NCBI RefSeq assembly: GCF_900636915.1
Contig: NZ_LR134327.1
Location: 2,108,001-2,172,000 of the forward strand
From: Aggregatibacter aphrophilus ATCC 33389
GTDB taxonomy: Bacteria; Pseudomonadota; Gammaproteobacteria; Enterobacterales; Pasteurellaceae
Length of the DNA stretch: 64,000 nt
Direction of reading: 5' to 3'
Shown piece by piece: positions 17,980 through 26,133 of the stretch. Below the pieces are notes generated by a model. The model did no database searches. It saw only the letters and a program-made list of their open reading frames with translations, and was not told the DNA's origin. Numbering within the stretch: the stretch's first letter is position 1; every line of letters begins with the position of its first letter. A program made the translations under genes and the position numbers.

Positions 17980-20607
17980 ATGAATTTTAAATTTAAAAAA
18001 TCTCAAAAAAGTGACAAACGCAACCCTACACTACTCTTTTTGACCACTTTGATCTGCACATCACAAAGTATCGATGCTGCCCCTCAAACTACGGTTCTAC
18101 CGGACATAGTAGTTACCGGGCAAAGTAAAACTTCATACGAGGATGAACTGGAAAGCTATCTAAAATCCGGTTCGTACTCATATCTCAATGATACAAAAAT
18201 TCAACGTTTTCGCGGCTCATCAGTAGGTGATTTTTTAAGCGGAATTCCGGGCGTCATGGTTGGCAACAAACGAAATAGCGGCGCTATAACCCCTATAATC
18301 AGAGGTATAGCCAACGAAAACAGAATTCCTGTATTGATCGATGATTCGCTTCAGTCTATCCCTTCGTGGCAAGGCTATGCAGGTTCAAGTACCAGAACAT
18401 ATCTGGATCCTGATCTCATCTCGCGCGTAGAAATAGAAAAAGGCCCGTCACTCAAAGCAGATGCTACCGGCGCCACAGGTGGTGTAGTGAGAATGAATAC
18501 TGTAGGCTACAAAGACATAATCCCCGAAAATAAGAACTGGGGACTTCGCTTGCGGTTCGGCACGATGTCTAATACTACGGACAAACCGCCTCTTTATACA
18601 CGCGGTGGATACCGCACTAAATGGATAGACGAATGTCGTACCAACCGTTCGGGTAAATGTCCGAAGCAAACCTATAATCCCGACGCGAAATACGCATCCA
18701 AAAATCCTTTTCAAAATTTAGGCAAAAGCTACAACTACTCGCTCGCATTTTCTAAAAAGTGGGAAAACGCCGACATTGTGTTGGCCTACGCCAAAAAGAA
18801 GCAGGGCAATTATTTCGTCGGACGCCATGGCGCCGTACCAGTGATAGAAGATATCGAATATAAAAATGAAGATGATTTTGAAGTACACAGAGACCCTACG
18901 AGAAAGGACAGATTCGGCAGACCTCTTGTGACTGAAGAAGATGTTAGGATCGGTAGGCTGAGATTTAAAGAGCAAAACGGTTATACCTACTTTCGTGGTG
19001 GCGAGGAAGTACTAAATACCAGCCAGGATAATAAGTCCTATCTGGCTAAGTTTAACACTTACAACGACACGCATGCTTTAAATTTGACCTACCGCGGCTA
19101 TAGAAGCAAATTCGGCGAGCTGATGCCGTCCATTACGAGCTTTCGTGGAGACGGTGCGCTGCAGGGAGAAGGCACGGAAGTAAAGACCGATAGCTACAGC
19201 GCAAAATATATCTTCGATCCGACAAATCCATTTATCAAGCTAACTTTAAGCGGATATTACACTAAAAGTGACACTTCTAGCTTTACACCTTTCATCGAGG
19301 ATCTGGTTGATTTCAGCTCTCGCCACGCGCACTTTACAATCTCCGAGCAGAAGGGACTAAATTTAAGCAACACCAGTGTAGCGCAAATTTTCGATAGACC
19401 ACTAACGATAAACTACGGCATAAGTTACTCGCGCGAAAGAATTCATCCGCCTAAAGATATGGCTGCTAGAGTACGCGCAAAAGGCTATCCTGACAACGCT
19501 GTAGCACCGTTTTACATCAGAAACGCAAAGCGCAAAGAAAAAAGTGCCTTCATTTCGCTTAATTATCCGATCACGAACTGGCTTAAAATAGATCTAGGTC
19601 TGCGACACATCCGCACCGCAATTCATGATTTTCAGCCCAGAGTCGAAGATAAATTCGTACGCAAAAATATGCCCGATCCGAAGAATTCCGTCTGTGAACC
19701 GGTGCGCAACAACCCGTTTCAAAAAAGATGCCGGATTTATTCTTGGCCGCAACCTCCAAGCGTTAAGGCCACATCACCAATCGCGATGTTTACCTTCGAA
19801 CCACATGAGAACGCGCAAATTTACATAAAATATGCCGAGGCTGTACGCTCAGCGAGTTTGTTTCAAGCATCGCGCGGATTTAGCACACAAATAGTCGATT
19901 ATCAAACCTACAAGTTAAAGCCTGAGAGACAAAAGAACTGGGAAATTGGCACAAATCTATTATTTGATGATATAGGCGGTGGAGATAATCTTTTAGGTTT
20001 TAAATTTGCTTATTTTAATAACTTCACGAAAGATTATCTCACCAGAACGAGTACGCAAGGCAGACTACAAACCGTCAATATTAGATCCGCCCTTTTTCGT
20101 GGGTATGAGACTTCGGCATATTTTGATATGAGAAGCTTCTATACACAGATAGGTATGACACACTATCTAAAAACGAAATTTTGCCGTAGGGACGATCAAG
20201 TCGGACGAATAAGAGATACAACGCAGTGCTTTGAGGGCGGTATCAGCGGAAGCAATCTCGCCAATACGTTGCCTCCTAAAACAACGATAACGACTACAGT
20301 CGGATTTAGATTTTGGGATGATAAACTTGAACTGGGTGCGCGCCACAATTACTACTCAAAACGCATAGTTTCGATATTTTCGCCAAACAATAGTACCGGG
20401 GAGACAAATTCTGCCGAATGGAAGCCATATGCAATAGTCGATCTTTTCGCAAATTATAAAATTTCAAAGGATCTAACAATATCTGCAACGCTGGATAATC
20501 TAACTAACAGATATTATTTAGACGCGAACAATATGGGATTAAATCCTGCACCGGGCAGAACCTTGAGGTTAAACCTGGATTATAAATTTGGGTCTATATT
20601 TGATTAG
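17980..20607 (+). CDS. TonB-dependent outer-membrane receptor, probably acquired
   Basis: Outer-membrane receptor of 875 residues. A signal peptide ends near SIDAA; a TonB-box-like PDIVVTG follows at about residues 41-47; then a plug domain (SVGDFLSGIPGVMVGNKRNSG, PIIRGIANENRIPVLIDD, RVEIEKGPS) and a long beta-barrel ending NPAPGRTLRLNLDYKF. Codon usage differs from all its neighbours: arginine AGA and isoleucine ATA are frequent, and no exact uptake signal lies in its 2.6 kb. This suggests transfer from outside the family; an epsilonproteobacterial donor such as an oral Campylobacter is a guess from codon style. The ligand (haem, siderophore or other) is not identifiable. It is preceded by AAAGGAGC. 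Confidence 0.85.
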   Translation: MNFKFKKSQKSDKRNPTLLFLTTLICTSQSIDAAPQTTVLPDIVVTGQSKTSYEDELESYLKSGSYSYLNDTKIQRFRGSSVGDFLSGIPGVMVGNKRNSGAITPIIRGIANENRIPVLIDDSLQSIPSWQGYAGSSTRTYLDPDLISRVEIEKGPSLKADATGATGGVVRMNTVGYKDIIPENKNWGLRLRFGTMSNTTDKPPLYTRGGYRTKWIDECRTNRSGKCPKQTYNPDAKYASKNPFQNLGKSYNYSLAFSKKWENADIVLAYAKKKQGNYFVGRHGAVPVIEDIEYKNEDDFEVHRDPTRKDRFGRPLVTEEDVRIGRLRFKEQNGYTYFRGGEEVLNTSQDNKSYLAKFNTYNDTHALNLTYRGYRSKFGELMPSITSFRGDGALQGEGTEVKTDSYSAKYIFDPTNPFIKLTLSGYYTKSDTSSFTPFIEDLVDFSSRHAHFTISEQKGLNLSNTSVAQIFDRPLTINYGISYSRERIHPPKDMAARVRAKGYPDNAVAPFYIRNAKRKEKSAFISLNYPITNWLKIDLGLRHIRTAIHDFQPRVEDKFVRKNMPDPKNSVCEPVRNNPFQKRCRIYSWPQPPSVKATSPIAMFTFEPHENAQIYIKYAEAVRSASLFQASRGFSTQIVDYQTYKLKPERQKNWEIGTNLLFDDIGGGDNLLGFKFAYFNNFTKDYLTRTSTQGRLQTVNIRSALFRGYETSAYFDMRSFYTQIGMTHYLKTKFCRRDDQVGRIRDTTQCFEGGISGSNLANTLPPKTTITTTVGFRFWDDKLELGARHNYYSKRIVSIFSPNNSTGETNSAEWKPYAIVDLFANYKISKDLTISATLDNLTNRYYLDANNMGLNPAPGRTLRLNLDYKFGSIFD

Positions 20608-20687
20608 CCTTAAATGCCACACTAGTGTTATAAGGTTATTAATTAATGCGTTTATGTCCTCAAAGTTAAATCTAAGTTTATATTCTT

Positions 20688-20727
20688 TAAAAAAATAACG
20701 GAAAAGATTTTTTATCGATTCCGTTAT
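20688..20727. terminator. Probable terminator downstream of the receptor gene
   Basis: ATAACGGAA at 20695-20703 pairs with TTCCGTTAT at 20719-20727. The A run at 20688-20695 makes it a good terminator on the minus strand; on the plus strand the following bases are only U-rich. It may serve the receptor gene about 90 bp upstream or an unseen minus-strand transcript. Confidence 0.5.
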
Positions 20728-20838
20728 GTTTCTCAATTTCTTTGGTTTGCAATGCGTTACCTTTATTTTTATATGACCAGCATAACCGCCAATCCAACCA
20801 ATCCCAAATAAATAACGGTAGTCAAAGCAGTTTGTTTT

Positions 20839-20852
20839 TTGACCCAGATCAA
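20839..20852. promoter_or_regulatory. FNR-like site upstream of adhE
   Basis: TTGAC-CCAG-ATCAA matches 9 of 10 positions of the FNR consensus. It is consistent with anaerobic expression of the fermentative enzyme AdhE. Confidence 0.6.
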
Positions 20853-20876
20853 ACATTTCAGCTAATCACCAAAAAA

Positions 20877-20892
20877 TGTGATTAAGATCACT
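20877..20892. promoter_or_regulatory. CRP-like site upstream of adhE
   Basis: TGTGA-TTAAGA-TCACT matches 9 of 10 positions of the CRP consensus. It sits just ahead of a TATAAT at 20904-20909, so its centre would be near -32 if that is the -10 box, closer than usual for activation. The nested GTGAT-TAAG-ATCAC also resembles an FNR site (8 of 10). Confidence 0.6.
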
Positions 20893-20954
20893 TGTGCATA
20901 CAATATAATTCTAACCAGTTATATTTTAATTTTTAAACTTTAGGAGAAAACATT

Positions 20955-23576
20955 ATGAGTAATGTTGAAAATGCAGTAAGTCCTGCACAAGCAGAAGTGA
21001 ATGCTCTGGTTGAAAAAGGTTTGGTTGCGCTGAAAGAATTCCGCCAATTGAACCAAGAGCAGGTGAACTACATTGTGGCGAAAGCCTCTGTGGCGGCGCT
21101 GGATCAACATGGTGTGCTGGCGATGCACGCTTATGAAGAAACCGGGCGCGGCGTATTTGAGGATAAAGCGACCAAAAATTTATTCGCCTGTGAATATGTC
21201 GTTAACAATATGCGGCATTTAAAAACCGTCGGCGTAATAAGTGAAAATGATGTAACAGGCATCACCGAAATCGCCGATCCTGTGGGCGTCATCTGTGGGA
21301 TCACCCCGACAACCAACCCGACATCCACCGCCATTTTCAAGTCCCTCATTGCGCTAAAAACCCGTAACCCAATCATTTTTGCCTTCCACCCCTCCGCCCA
21401 ACAATCTTCCGCGCACGCCGCCCGCATTGTGTATGAAGCTGCTATTGCCGCCGGTGCGCCGAGAAATTGTATTCAATGGATCGAAAAACCATCTATGGAA
21501 GGCACATCCGCTTTAATGAAACACCCGGGCATCGCCACCATCCTTGCTACCGGCGGGAATGCCATGGTAGAAGCTGCTTATTCCTGCGGCAAACCGGCAT
21601 TGGGCGTCGGTGCAGGTAACGTGCCGGCTTATGTGGAAAAATCCGCCAACTTAAAACAAGCAGTGCACGACATCGTGATGTCTAAATCCTTCGATAACGG
21701 CATGGTGTGCGCCTCCGAACAGGCGGCCATCGTCGATGAAGAAATCTATAACGATTTTGTAAAAGAAATGCTTTCTTACGGCGTTTATATGGTGAACAAG
21801 AAAGAAAAAGCCATGCTGGAAGAATTCATGTTCGGCACAAAAGCCAACAGCAAGAACTATGGCGGCGCGAAACTGAATGCCAATGTGGTGGGTAAACCTG
21901 CCGCCTGGATTGCGGAACAGGCGGGCTTCAAAGTGCCACCGCGAACCAATATTCTGCTTGCCGAATGTAAAGAAGTGGGCGAAAAAGAGCCGCTAACCCG
22001 TGAAAAACTTTCTCCGGTACTGGCTTTAATTAAATCTACCTCCCGTGAAGACGGTCTTGAAAAAGCGGAACAAATGGTGGAATTCCACGGTTTGGGTCAC
22101 TCCGCCGCCATTCACACCTCCGATGCGGAGCTTGCCAAAGAATTTGGTAAACGGGTGAAAGCCATTCGCGTTATCTGGAACTCGCCTTCTACCTTCGGCG
22201 GTATCGGTGATGTGTATAACGCCTTCCTGCCTTCCCTTACGTTAGGTTGTGGTTCTTATGGTAAAAATTCCGTGGGCAACAACGTAAGTGCGGTCAATTT
22301 AATTAACATTAAACGAGTAGGCAGACGGAGAAACAATATGCAATGGTTTAAAGTGCCGTCAAAAATCTATTTTGAACGGGATTCAATTCAATATCTTCAA
22401 TCCATGGGCGGCATGGAACGCGTGGTCATCGTCACCGACCGTACCATGGTGGACTTAGGTTTCGTAGAAAAAATCGCCCACCAAATTACGGCTCGTGGCA
22501 ATCACGTAACCTACCAATTATTTGCCGATGTAGAACCGGATCCGTCCATTGAAACCGTACGCCGTGGTACGGAGTTAATCCGTAACTATAAACCGGATAC
22601 CATTATCGCCCTGGGTGGTGGTTCGGCAATGGATGCGGCAAAAGTGATGTGGTTATTCTATGAACAACCGGAAGTGGATTTCCGCGATTTGGTACAGAAA
22701 TTCATGGATATACGTAAACGCGCGTTTAAATTCCCGCAACTAGGTCGTAAAGCCAGATTTATCGGTATTCCGACAACATCCGGTACCGGTTCTGAAGTGA
22801 CACCGTTTGCGGTTATCACCGAAGGTAATAAAAAGTACCCGATTGCCGACTACTCGCTTACCCCGACCGTCGCCATTGTGGATCCGGCATTAGTGATCAC
22901 TGTACCGGCACATGTCGCCGCCGACACCGGCTTGGACGTATTAACCCACGCCACCGAAGCTTATGTATCCATTCTTGCTAGCGACTTCACCGATGGTCTT
23001 GCACTGCAAGCCATTAAACTGGTGTTTGAGTTCCTGGAAAAATCCGTGAACGAAAAAGATCCTGAAGCGCGCGAAAGAATGCACAACGCCTCCACCATGG
23101 CAGGTATGGCATTCGCCAATGCGTTTTTAGGGATGAACCACTCCCTTGCCCACAAAATCGGCGGGCGTTTCCATACACCACACGGACGCACCAACGCGAT
23201 TTTAATGCCGCACGTGATTCGTTATAACGGTACTCGTCCGGAAAAAACTGCTACGTGGCCGAAATATAATTACTACAAAGCAGATGTAAAATACCAAGAC
23301 ATCGCCCGTATGCTCGGCTTGCCTTGCAGCACACCGGAAGAAGGCGTACGTTCTTACGCCCAAGCCTGCTACGATTTAGCTGTGCGTTGTGGCATTAAGA
23401 TGTCTTTCAAAGAACAAGGCTTGGATGAAAAAGCGTGGATGGATGCCCGTCGTGATGTGGCACTGCTCGCCTTTGAAGACCAATGTTCCCCGGCAAACCC
23501 TCGTTTACCGATGGTAGAAGATATGCAAACGATTCTAACTCGAGCTTATTATGGGTATGATCCGAAGGATTATTAA
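20955..23576 (+). CDS. adhE: Bifunctional aldehyde-alcohol dehydrogenase AdhE
   Basis: Fermentative enzyme converting acetyl-CoA to acetaldehyde and ethanol with two NADH, 873 residues. The N-terminal half (about 1-440) is a CoA-acylating aldehyde dehydrogenase with catalytic Cys252 in SFDNGMVCASEQ. The C-terminal half (about 450-873) is an iron-dependent alcohol dehydrogenase with ALGGGSAMDAAK and the metal ligands in DVLTHATEA and NHSLAHKIGGRFHTPHGR. The enzyme forms long helical filaments (spirosomes) in E. coli. Ribosome-binding site TTAGGAGA lies just upstream. Monocistronic, with its own terminator. Confidence 0.97.
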   Translation: MSNVENAVSPAQAEVNALVEKGLVALKEFRQLNQEQVNYIVAKASVAALDQHGVLAMHAYEETGRGVFEDKATKNLFACEYVVNNMRHLKTVGVISENDVTGITEIADPVGVICGITPTTNPTSTAIFKSLIALKTRNPIIFAFHPSAQQSSAHAARIVYEAAIAAGAPRNCIQWIEKPSMEGTSALMKHPGIATILATGGNAMVEAAYSCGKPALGVGAGNVPAYVEKSANLKQAVHDIVMSKSFDNGMVCASEQAAIVDEEIYNDFVKEMLSYGVYMVNKKEKAMLEEFMFGTKANSKNYGGAKLNANVVGKPAAWIAEQAGFKVPPRTNILLAECKEVGEKEPLTREKLSPVLALIKSTSREDGLEKAEQMVEFHGLGHSAAIHTSDAELAKEFGKRVKAIRVIWNSPSTFGGIGDVYNAFLPSLTLGCGSYGKNSVGNNVSAVNLINIKRVGRRRNNMQWFKVPSKIYFERDSIQYLQSMGGMERVVIVTDRTMVDLGFVEKIAHQITARGNHVTYQLFADVEPDPSIETVRRGTELIRNYKPDTIIALGGGSAMDAAKVMWLFYEQPEVDFRDLVQKFMDIRKRAFKFPQLGRKARFIGIPTTSGTGSEVTPFAVITEGNKKYPIADYSLTPTVAIVDPALVITVPAHVAADTGLDVLTHATEAYVSILASDFTDGLALQAIKLVFEFLEKSVNEKDPEARERMHNASTMAGMAFANAFLGMNHSLAHKIGGRFHTPHGRTNAILMPHVIRYNGTRPEKTATWPKYNYYKADVKYQDIARMLGLPCSTPEEGVRSYAQACYDLAVRCGIKMSFKEQGLDEKAWMDARRDVALLAFEDQCSPANPRLPMVEDMQTILTRAYYGYDPKDY

Positions 23577-23598
23577 TTCCTCATTATGCCTTAACAAA

Positions 23599-23626
23599 AA
23601 AAGCCTAGAAATATTTCTAGGCTTTT
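23599..23626. terminator. Terminator after adhE
   Basis: AAAAGCCTAGAAA at 23599-23611 pairs with TTTCTAGGCTTTT at 23614-23626, a 13-bp perfect stem. T and A runs on both sides make it bidirectional, facing adhE and the oxidoreductase remnant. Confidence 0.9.
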
Positions 23627-23651
23627 CTTTTTCCACCCAAAGTGCGGTCAA

Positions 23652-23689
23652 AAAATCCAAAGGATTTTGAACGTTGGCTTTGCCAACGT
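23652..23689. repeat. Two adjacent perfect hairpins at the break of the truncated gene
   Basis: AAAATCC-AAA-GGATTTT (23652-23668) is followed two bases later by ACGTTGGC-TTT-GCCAACGT (23671-23689). Both are perfect with three-base loops. They sit exactly where the oxidoreductase homology ends. Confidence 0.75.
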
Positions 23690-24331
23690 CCTGCCCTAGT
23701 AAATACTGAGACATTTGAACAATATGCACGGCAAGATCGCCGAGTGCACCTAAACCGGCCTTTTCTTTCACACAGTGCCAATCCAATGGTGTATTTTTAT
23801 TAGCAAGATAATCTTCATTATGCGTACCATAAAAATGAATCACCTCACCAATTTCACCGTTTGCAATAATTTCTCTTGCTAATTGCGTTGTTGGTTTTTT
23901 TATATAATTGAACCCTACCAACGTTTTAACGCCCGCCTGTTTCGCCGCCTCATACATCAATTTGGCGTCAGTCGCGGTCAGTGCAAGTGGTTTTTCAGAA
24001 TAAACATGTTTACCATTGGCAATGGCGGCTAATGCGATTTCTTTATGAAGAAAATTAGGGGTGCATATATCTACGACATCCACATTCGGATCCTGCACAA
24101 TATCACGCCAATCGTCCGTAAAACGTTTAAATCCGAATTCTTTTGCTTTCTTTTCCGCTAACTCCGATGTGACTTCGGCCAAATATTCCAACACTAATTC
24201 GGCATCAAGCGAAAAAACCGTTGGTGCCTGCGCATAAGCAATTGCATGATAACGTCCGATATACCCTGTTCCGACTAAACCGATACGCACTTGTTTCATA
24301 CCCTATCCTTACCATTTATTGCATAAAATAA

Positions 24332-24366
24332 GAGGAGATAAGTTCCAATTTTCCATTATCTCCTCC
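24332..24366 (-). terminator. Probable terminator after iolA
   Basis: AGGAGATAA at 24333-24341 pairs with TTATCTCCT at 24356-24364. The minus-strand continuation is T rich. It separates iolA from the truncated oxidoreductase gene. Confidence 0.65.
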
Positions 24367-24389
24367 CAATGATTTAAAAATGAAGCTGA

Positions 24390-25898
24390 TTACAATGTAG
24401 GCATACTAAATGCCGCATTCTCAATCACATATTTATTCGGCCAACGTGTGGTGACGGTTTTCATCTTCGTGTAGAAACGAACACCGTCCGGACCATAAAC
24501 GTTCAACGTGCTGTAAGAAGAATGTTTCCAACCGCCAAAACAGTGGAATGACATCGGCACCGGAATCGGCACATTAATACCCACCATACCGGCTTGAACG
24601 TGATACGCAAATTCACGCGCCGCACCACCATCGGAGGTAAAGATTGCCGTACCATTTCCATAAGGATGTTCATTAATCAATTTCATCGCTTCTTCAAAAC
24701 TTTTCGCTCTGACAATACCAAGCACCGGACCAAAGATTTCTTCTTTATAAATCACCATATCGCCAGTTACATTGTCAAACAAGGAGCCACCAATAAAGAA
24801 ACCATTTTCATGACCTGCCGGTTTTTTACCCCGACCATCAACAACGAGTGTTGCGCCTTCTTCCACACCAGTTGTAATGTAATTCGTCACATTATTAAGA
24901 TGTTGTTGAGTAATTAACGGACCAAAGTCCATTTCTTTTTCACCGTCTTTCGGAATACCCGGACCATAACGAAGCGCTTCTACTTTCGGTTTTAAGGCCG
25001 CCACTAATTTATCTGCGGTTTCATCATCAATCGTCACAGCTAATGCCAGTGCCATACAACGCTCACCCGCTGCACCAAATGCGGCTCCCAACAAAGCGTT
25101 CGCCGTGGATTCAATATCCGCATCAGGCATAATCAATGCATGGTTTTTCGCCGCACCAAAAGTTTGCACGCGTTTGCCGAACTCGGAACCGACTTTATAT
25201 ACATGTGCCGCCGCCGGTGTAGAGCCCACAAAGCTCACTGCATGAACGCGCGGATCACGTAATAAAATTTCATTGTCATTACGGTCACCATGTACCACAT
25301 TAAATACACCATCAGGCAAGCCGGCTTCTTTTAGCAACTCAGCCAAACGAATGGACAAAGAAGGATCGGCTTTCGCCGGTTTTAAAATAAAGGTATTACC
25401 ACAGGCTAATGCAATCGGGAACATCCACATCGGCACCATTACTGGGAAATTAAATGGCGTAATACCTACAGTTACCCCTAATGGTTGTAAGGAAGAATGA
25501 ATATCAATGCCACGCCCTGCCTGCTCTGAAAATTCACCTTTCAATAAATGAGGAATACCGCATGAAAACTCCACCACTTCCAAACCACGTGTCAACTCAC
25601 CACAGGCATCGGAATAAACTTTACCATGTTCTTCAACAATTAAACGCGCCAATGAATCCCAATCTCTTTCCAATAATTCTTTAAATTTAAACATAATACG
25701 GGCACGACGTAGCGGAGAGGTCGCTGACCAATCGGCAAAGGCTTTATGCGCAACCTCAATCGCTTCATTGACATCATCAGGCGAACTCATGATCACTTGG
25801 CGAATTTGCTCGCCTGTTGCCGGATTATAAATCGGATGCGCTTTTGTCCCTCTGCTTGGCACTTGTTTACCATTAATAAAGTTATAAACAGTTTCCAT
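24390..25898 (-). CDS. iolA: Methylmalonate-semialdehyde dehydrogenase (CoA-acylating) IolA/MmsA
   Basis: Last step of inositol breakdown: malonic semialdehyde plus CoA and NAD+ to acetyl-CoA and CO2. The protein is 502 residues of the aldehyde dehydrogenase superfamily. It shows the oxyanion region TPFNFPVMVPMW, the cofactor loop FVGSTPAAAHVY, the catalytic cysteine in AAGERCMALALAV (near 285) and the typical C-terminal HCFGGWKHS segment. Start ATG 25898 follows AAGGAG on the minus strand. It is separated from the upstream transporter gene by 235 bp carrying its own operator and CRP-like site, so it has an independent promoter. Confidence 0.95.
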   Translation of the reverse strand: METVYNFINGKQVPSRGTKAHPIYNPATGEQIRQVIMSSPDDVNEAIEVAHKAFADWSATSPLRRARIMFKFKELLERDWDSLARLIVEEHGKVYSDACGELTRGLEVVEFSCGIPHLLKGEFSEQAGRGIDIHSSLQPLGVTVGITPFNFPVMVPMWMFPIALACGNTFILKPAKADPSLSIRLAELLKEAGLPDGVFNVVHGDRNDNEILLRDPRVHAVSFVGSTPAAAHVYKVGSEFGKRVQTFGAAKNHALIMPDADIESTANALLGAAFGAAGERCMALALAVTIDDETADKLVAALKPKVEALRYGPGIPKDGEKEMDFGPLITQQHLNNVTNYITTGVEEGATLVVDGRGKKPAGHENGFFIGGSLFDNVTGDMVIYKEEIFGPVLGIVRAKSFEEAMKLINEHPYGNGTAIFTSDGGAAREFAYHVQAGMVGINVPIPVPMSFHCFGGWKHSSYSTLNVYGPDGVRFYTKMKTVTTRWPNKYVIENAAFSMPTL

Positions 25899-26014
25899 TT
25901 TGAACTCCTTCTTATGATTTAAGAAATTAACATGCGATAAACGAATGGCAATTTACATAAAACAACGATGCTCATCACCCAAGGTAGCTATAGAGTAGGA
26001 AAATAAAATAAAAT

Positions 26015-26020
26015 TTTCAA
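26015..26020 (-). promoter_or_regulatory. Possible -35 box of the iolA promoter
   Basis: On the minus strand TTGAAA (26015-26020) is followed after 17 bases by TACTCT (25992-25997). It lies 17 bp downstream of the operator-like element. A TTGAAT has a similar position before the phosphatase gene. Confidence 0.4.
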
Positions 26021-26037
26021 ATCATTTTTATTTCATT

Positions 26038-26053
26038 TGAATTTTTTATTTCA
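26038..26053. promoter_or_regulatory. Candidate IolR operator upstream of iolA
   Basis: TGAAT-TTTTTA-TTTCA, a near-palindrome of the form TGAAW-N6-TTTCA, 140 bp from the iolA start. It is part of a 41-bp block repeated with two mismatches at 28436-28476. The RpiR-family regulator encoded at 29666-30508 is the natural candidate to bind it; that is inference. Confidence 0.6.
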
Positions 26054-26057
26054 TTTT

Positions 26058-26073
26058 TGTGATCTGTATCTGA
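26058..26073. promoter_or_regulatory. CRP-like site upstream of iolA
   Basis: TGTGA-TCTGTA-TCTGA matches 8 of 10 CRP consensus positions, five bases beyond the operator-like element. The identical sequence recurs at 28456-28471, which supports function. It would make inositol use subject to catabolite control. Confidence 0.5.
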
Positions 26074-26091
26074 TTTTACTCTGCAAAATAT

Positions 26092-26122
26092 AAAAGTGCG
26101 GTAAAAATCCACCGCACTTTTT
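26092..26122. terminator. Terminator after the OPA-type transporter gene
   Basis: AAAAGTGCGGT at 26092-26102 pairs with ACCGCACTTTT at 26111-26121, an inverted uptake-signal pair with an eight-base loop. It ends the minus-strand phosphatase-transporter unit. Confidence 0.8.
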
Positions 26123-26133
26123 GCCATTCATCA

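Larger units (their letters stand above)
20608..20954. other. Intergenic region between the receptor and adhE
   Basis: This 347-bp AT-rich gap holds a hairpin (20695-20727), an FNR-like and a CRP-like site, and a TATAAT at 20904-20909 that may be the adhE -10 box. A minus-strand open frame across most of it resembles no known protein and is not called. Confidence 0.6.
23535..24299 (-). pseudogene. 3'-truncated Gfo/Idh/MocA family oxidoreductase
   Basis: The first ~205 codons encode an intact NAD(P)-binding Rossmann domain of this family (VRIGLVGTGYIGRYHAIAYA at the start, then DICTPNFLHKEIALAAIANGKHVYSEKPLALT and the start of the substrate domain up to GALGDLAVHIVQMSQYLLG). Complete members run to 330-390 residues, but here the frame passes through a hairpin pair, an uptake signal and the adhE terminator into adhE itself. 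The last ~50 residues are therefore not family sequence and the 3' third is missing. It lies beside the inositol cluster, so the ancestor may have been an inositol-isomer dehydrogenase. Loss of function is likely but not proven. Confidence 0.75.

Noticed and set aside
20569-20856. Minus-strand open frame of 95 residues between the receptor and adhE
   Set aside because: It overlaps the receptor end, runs through a terminator-like hairpin, has no ribosome-binding site and matches no family I know.
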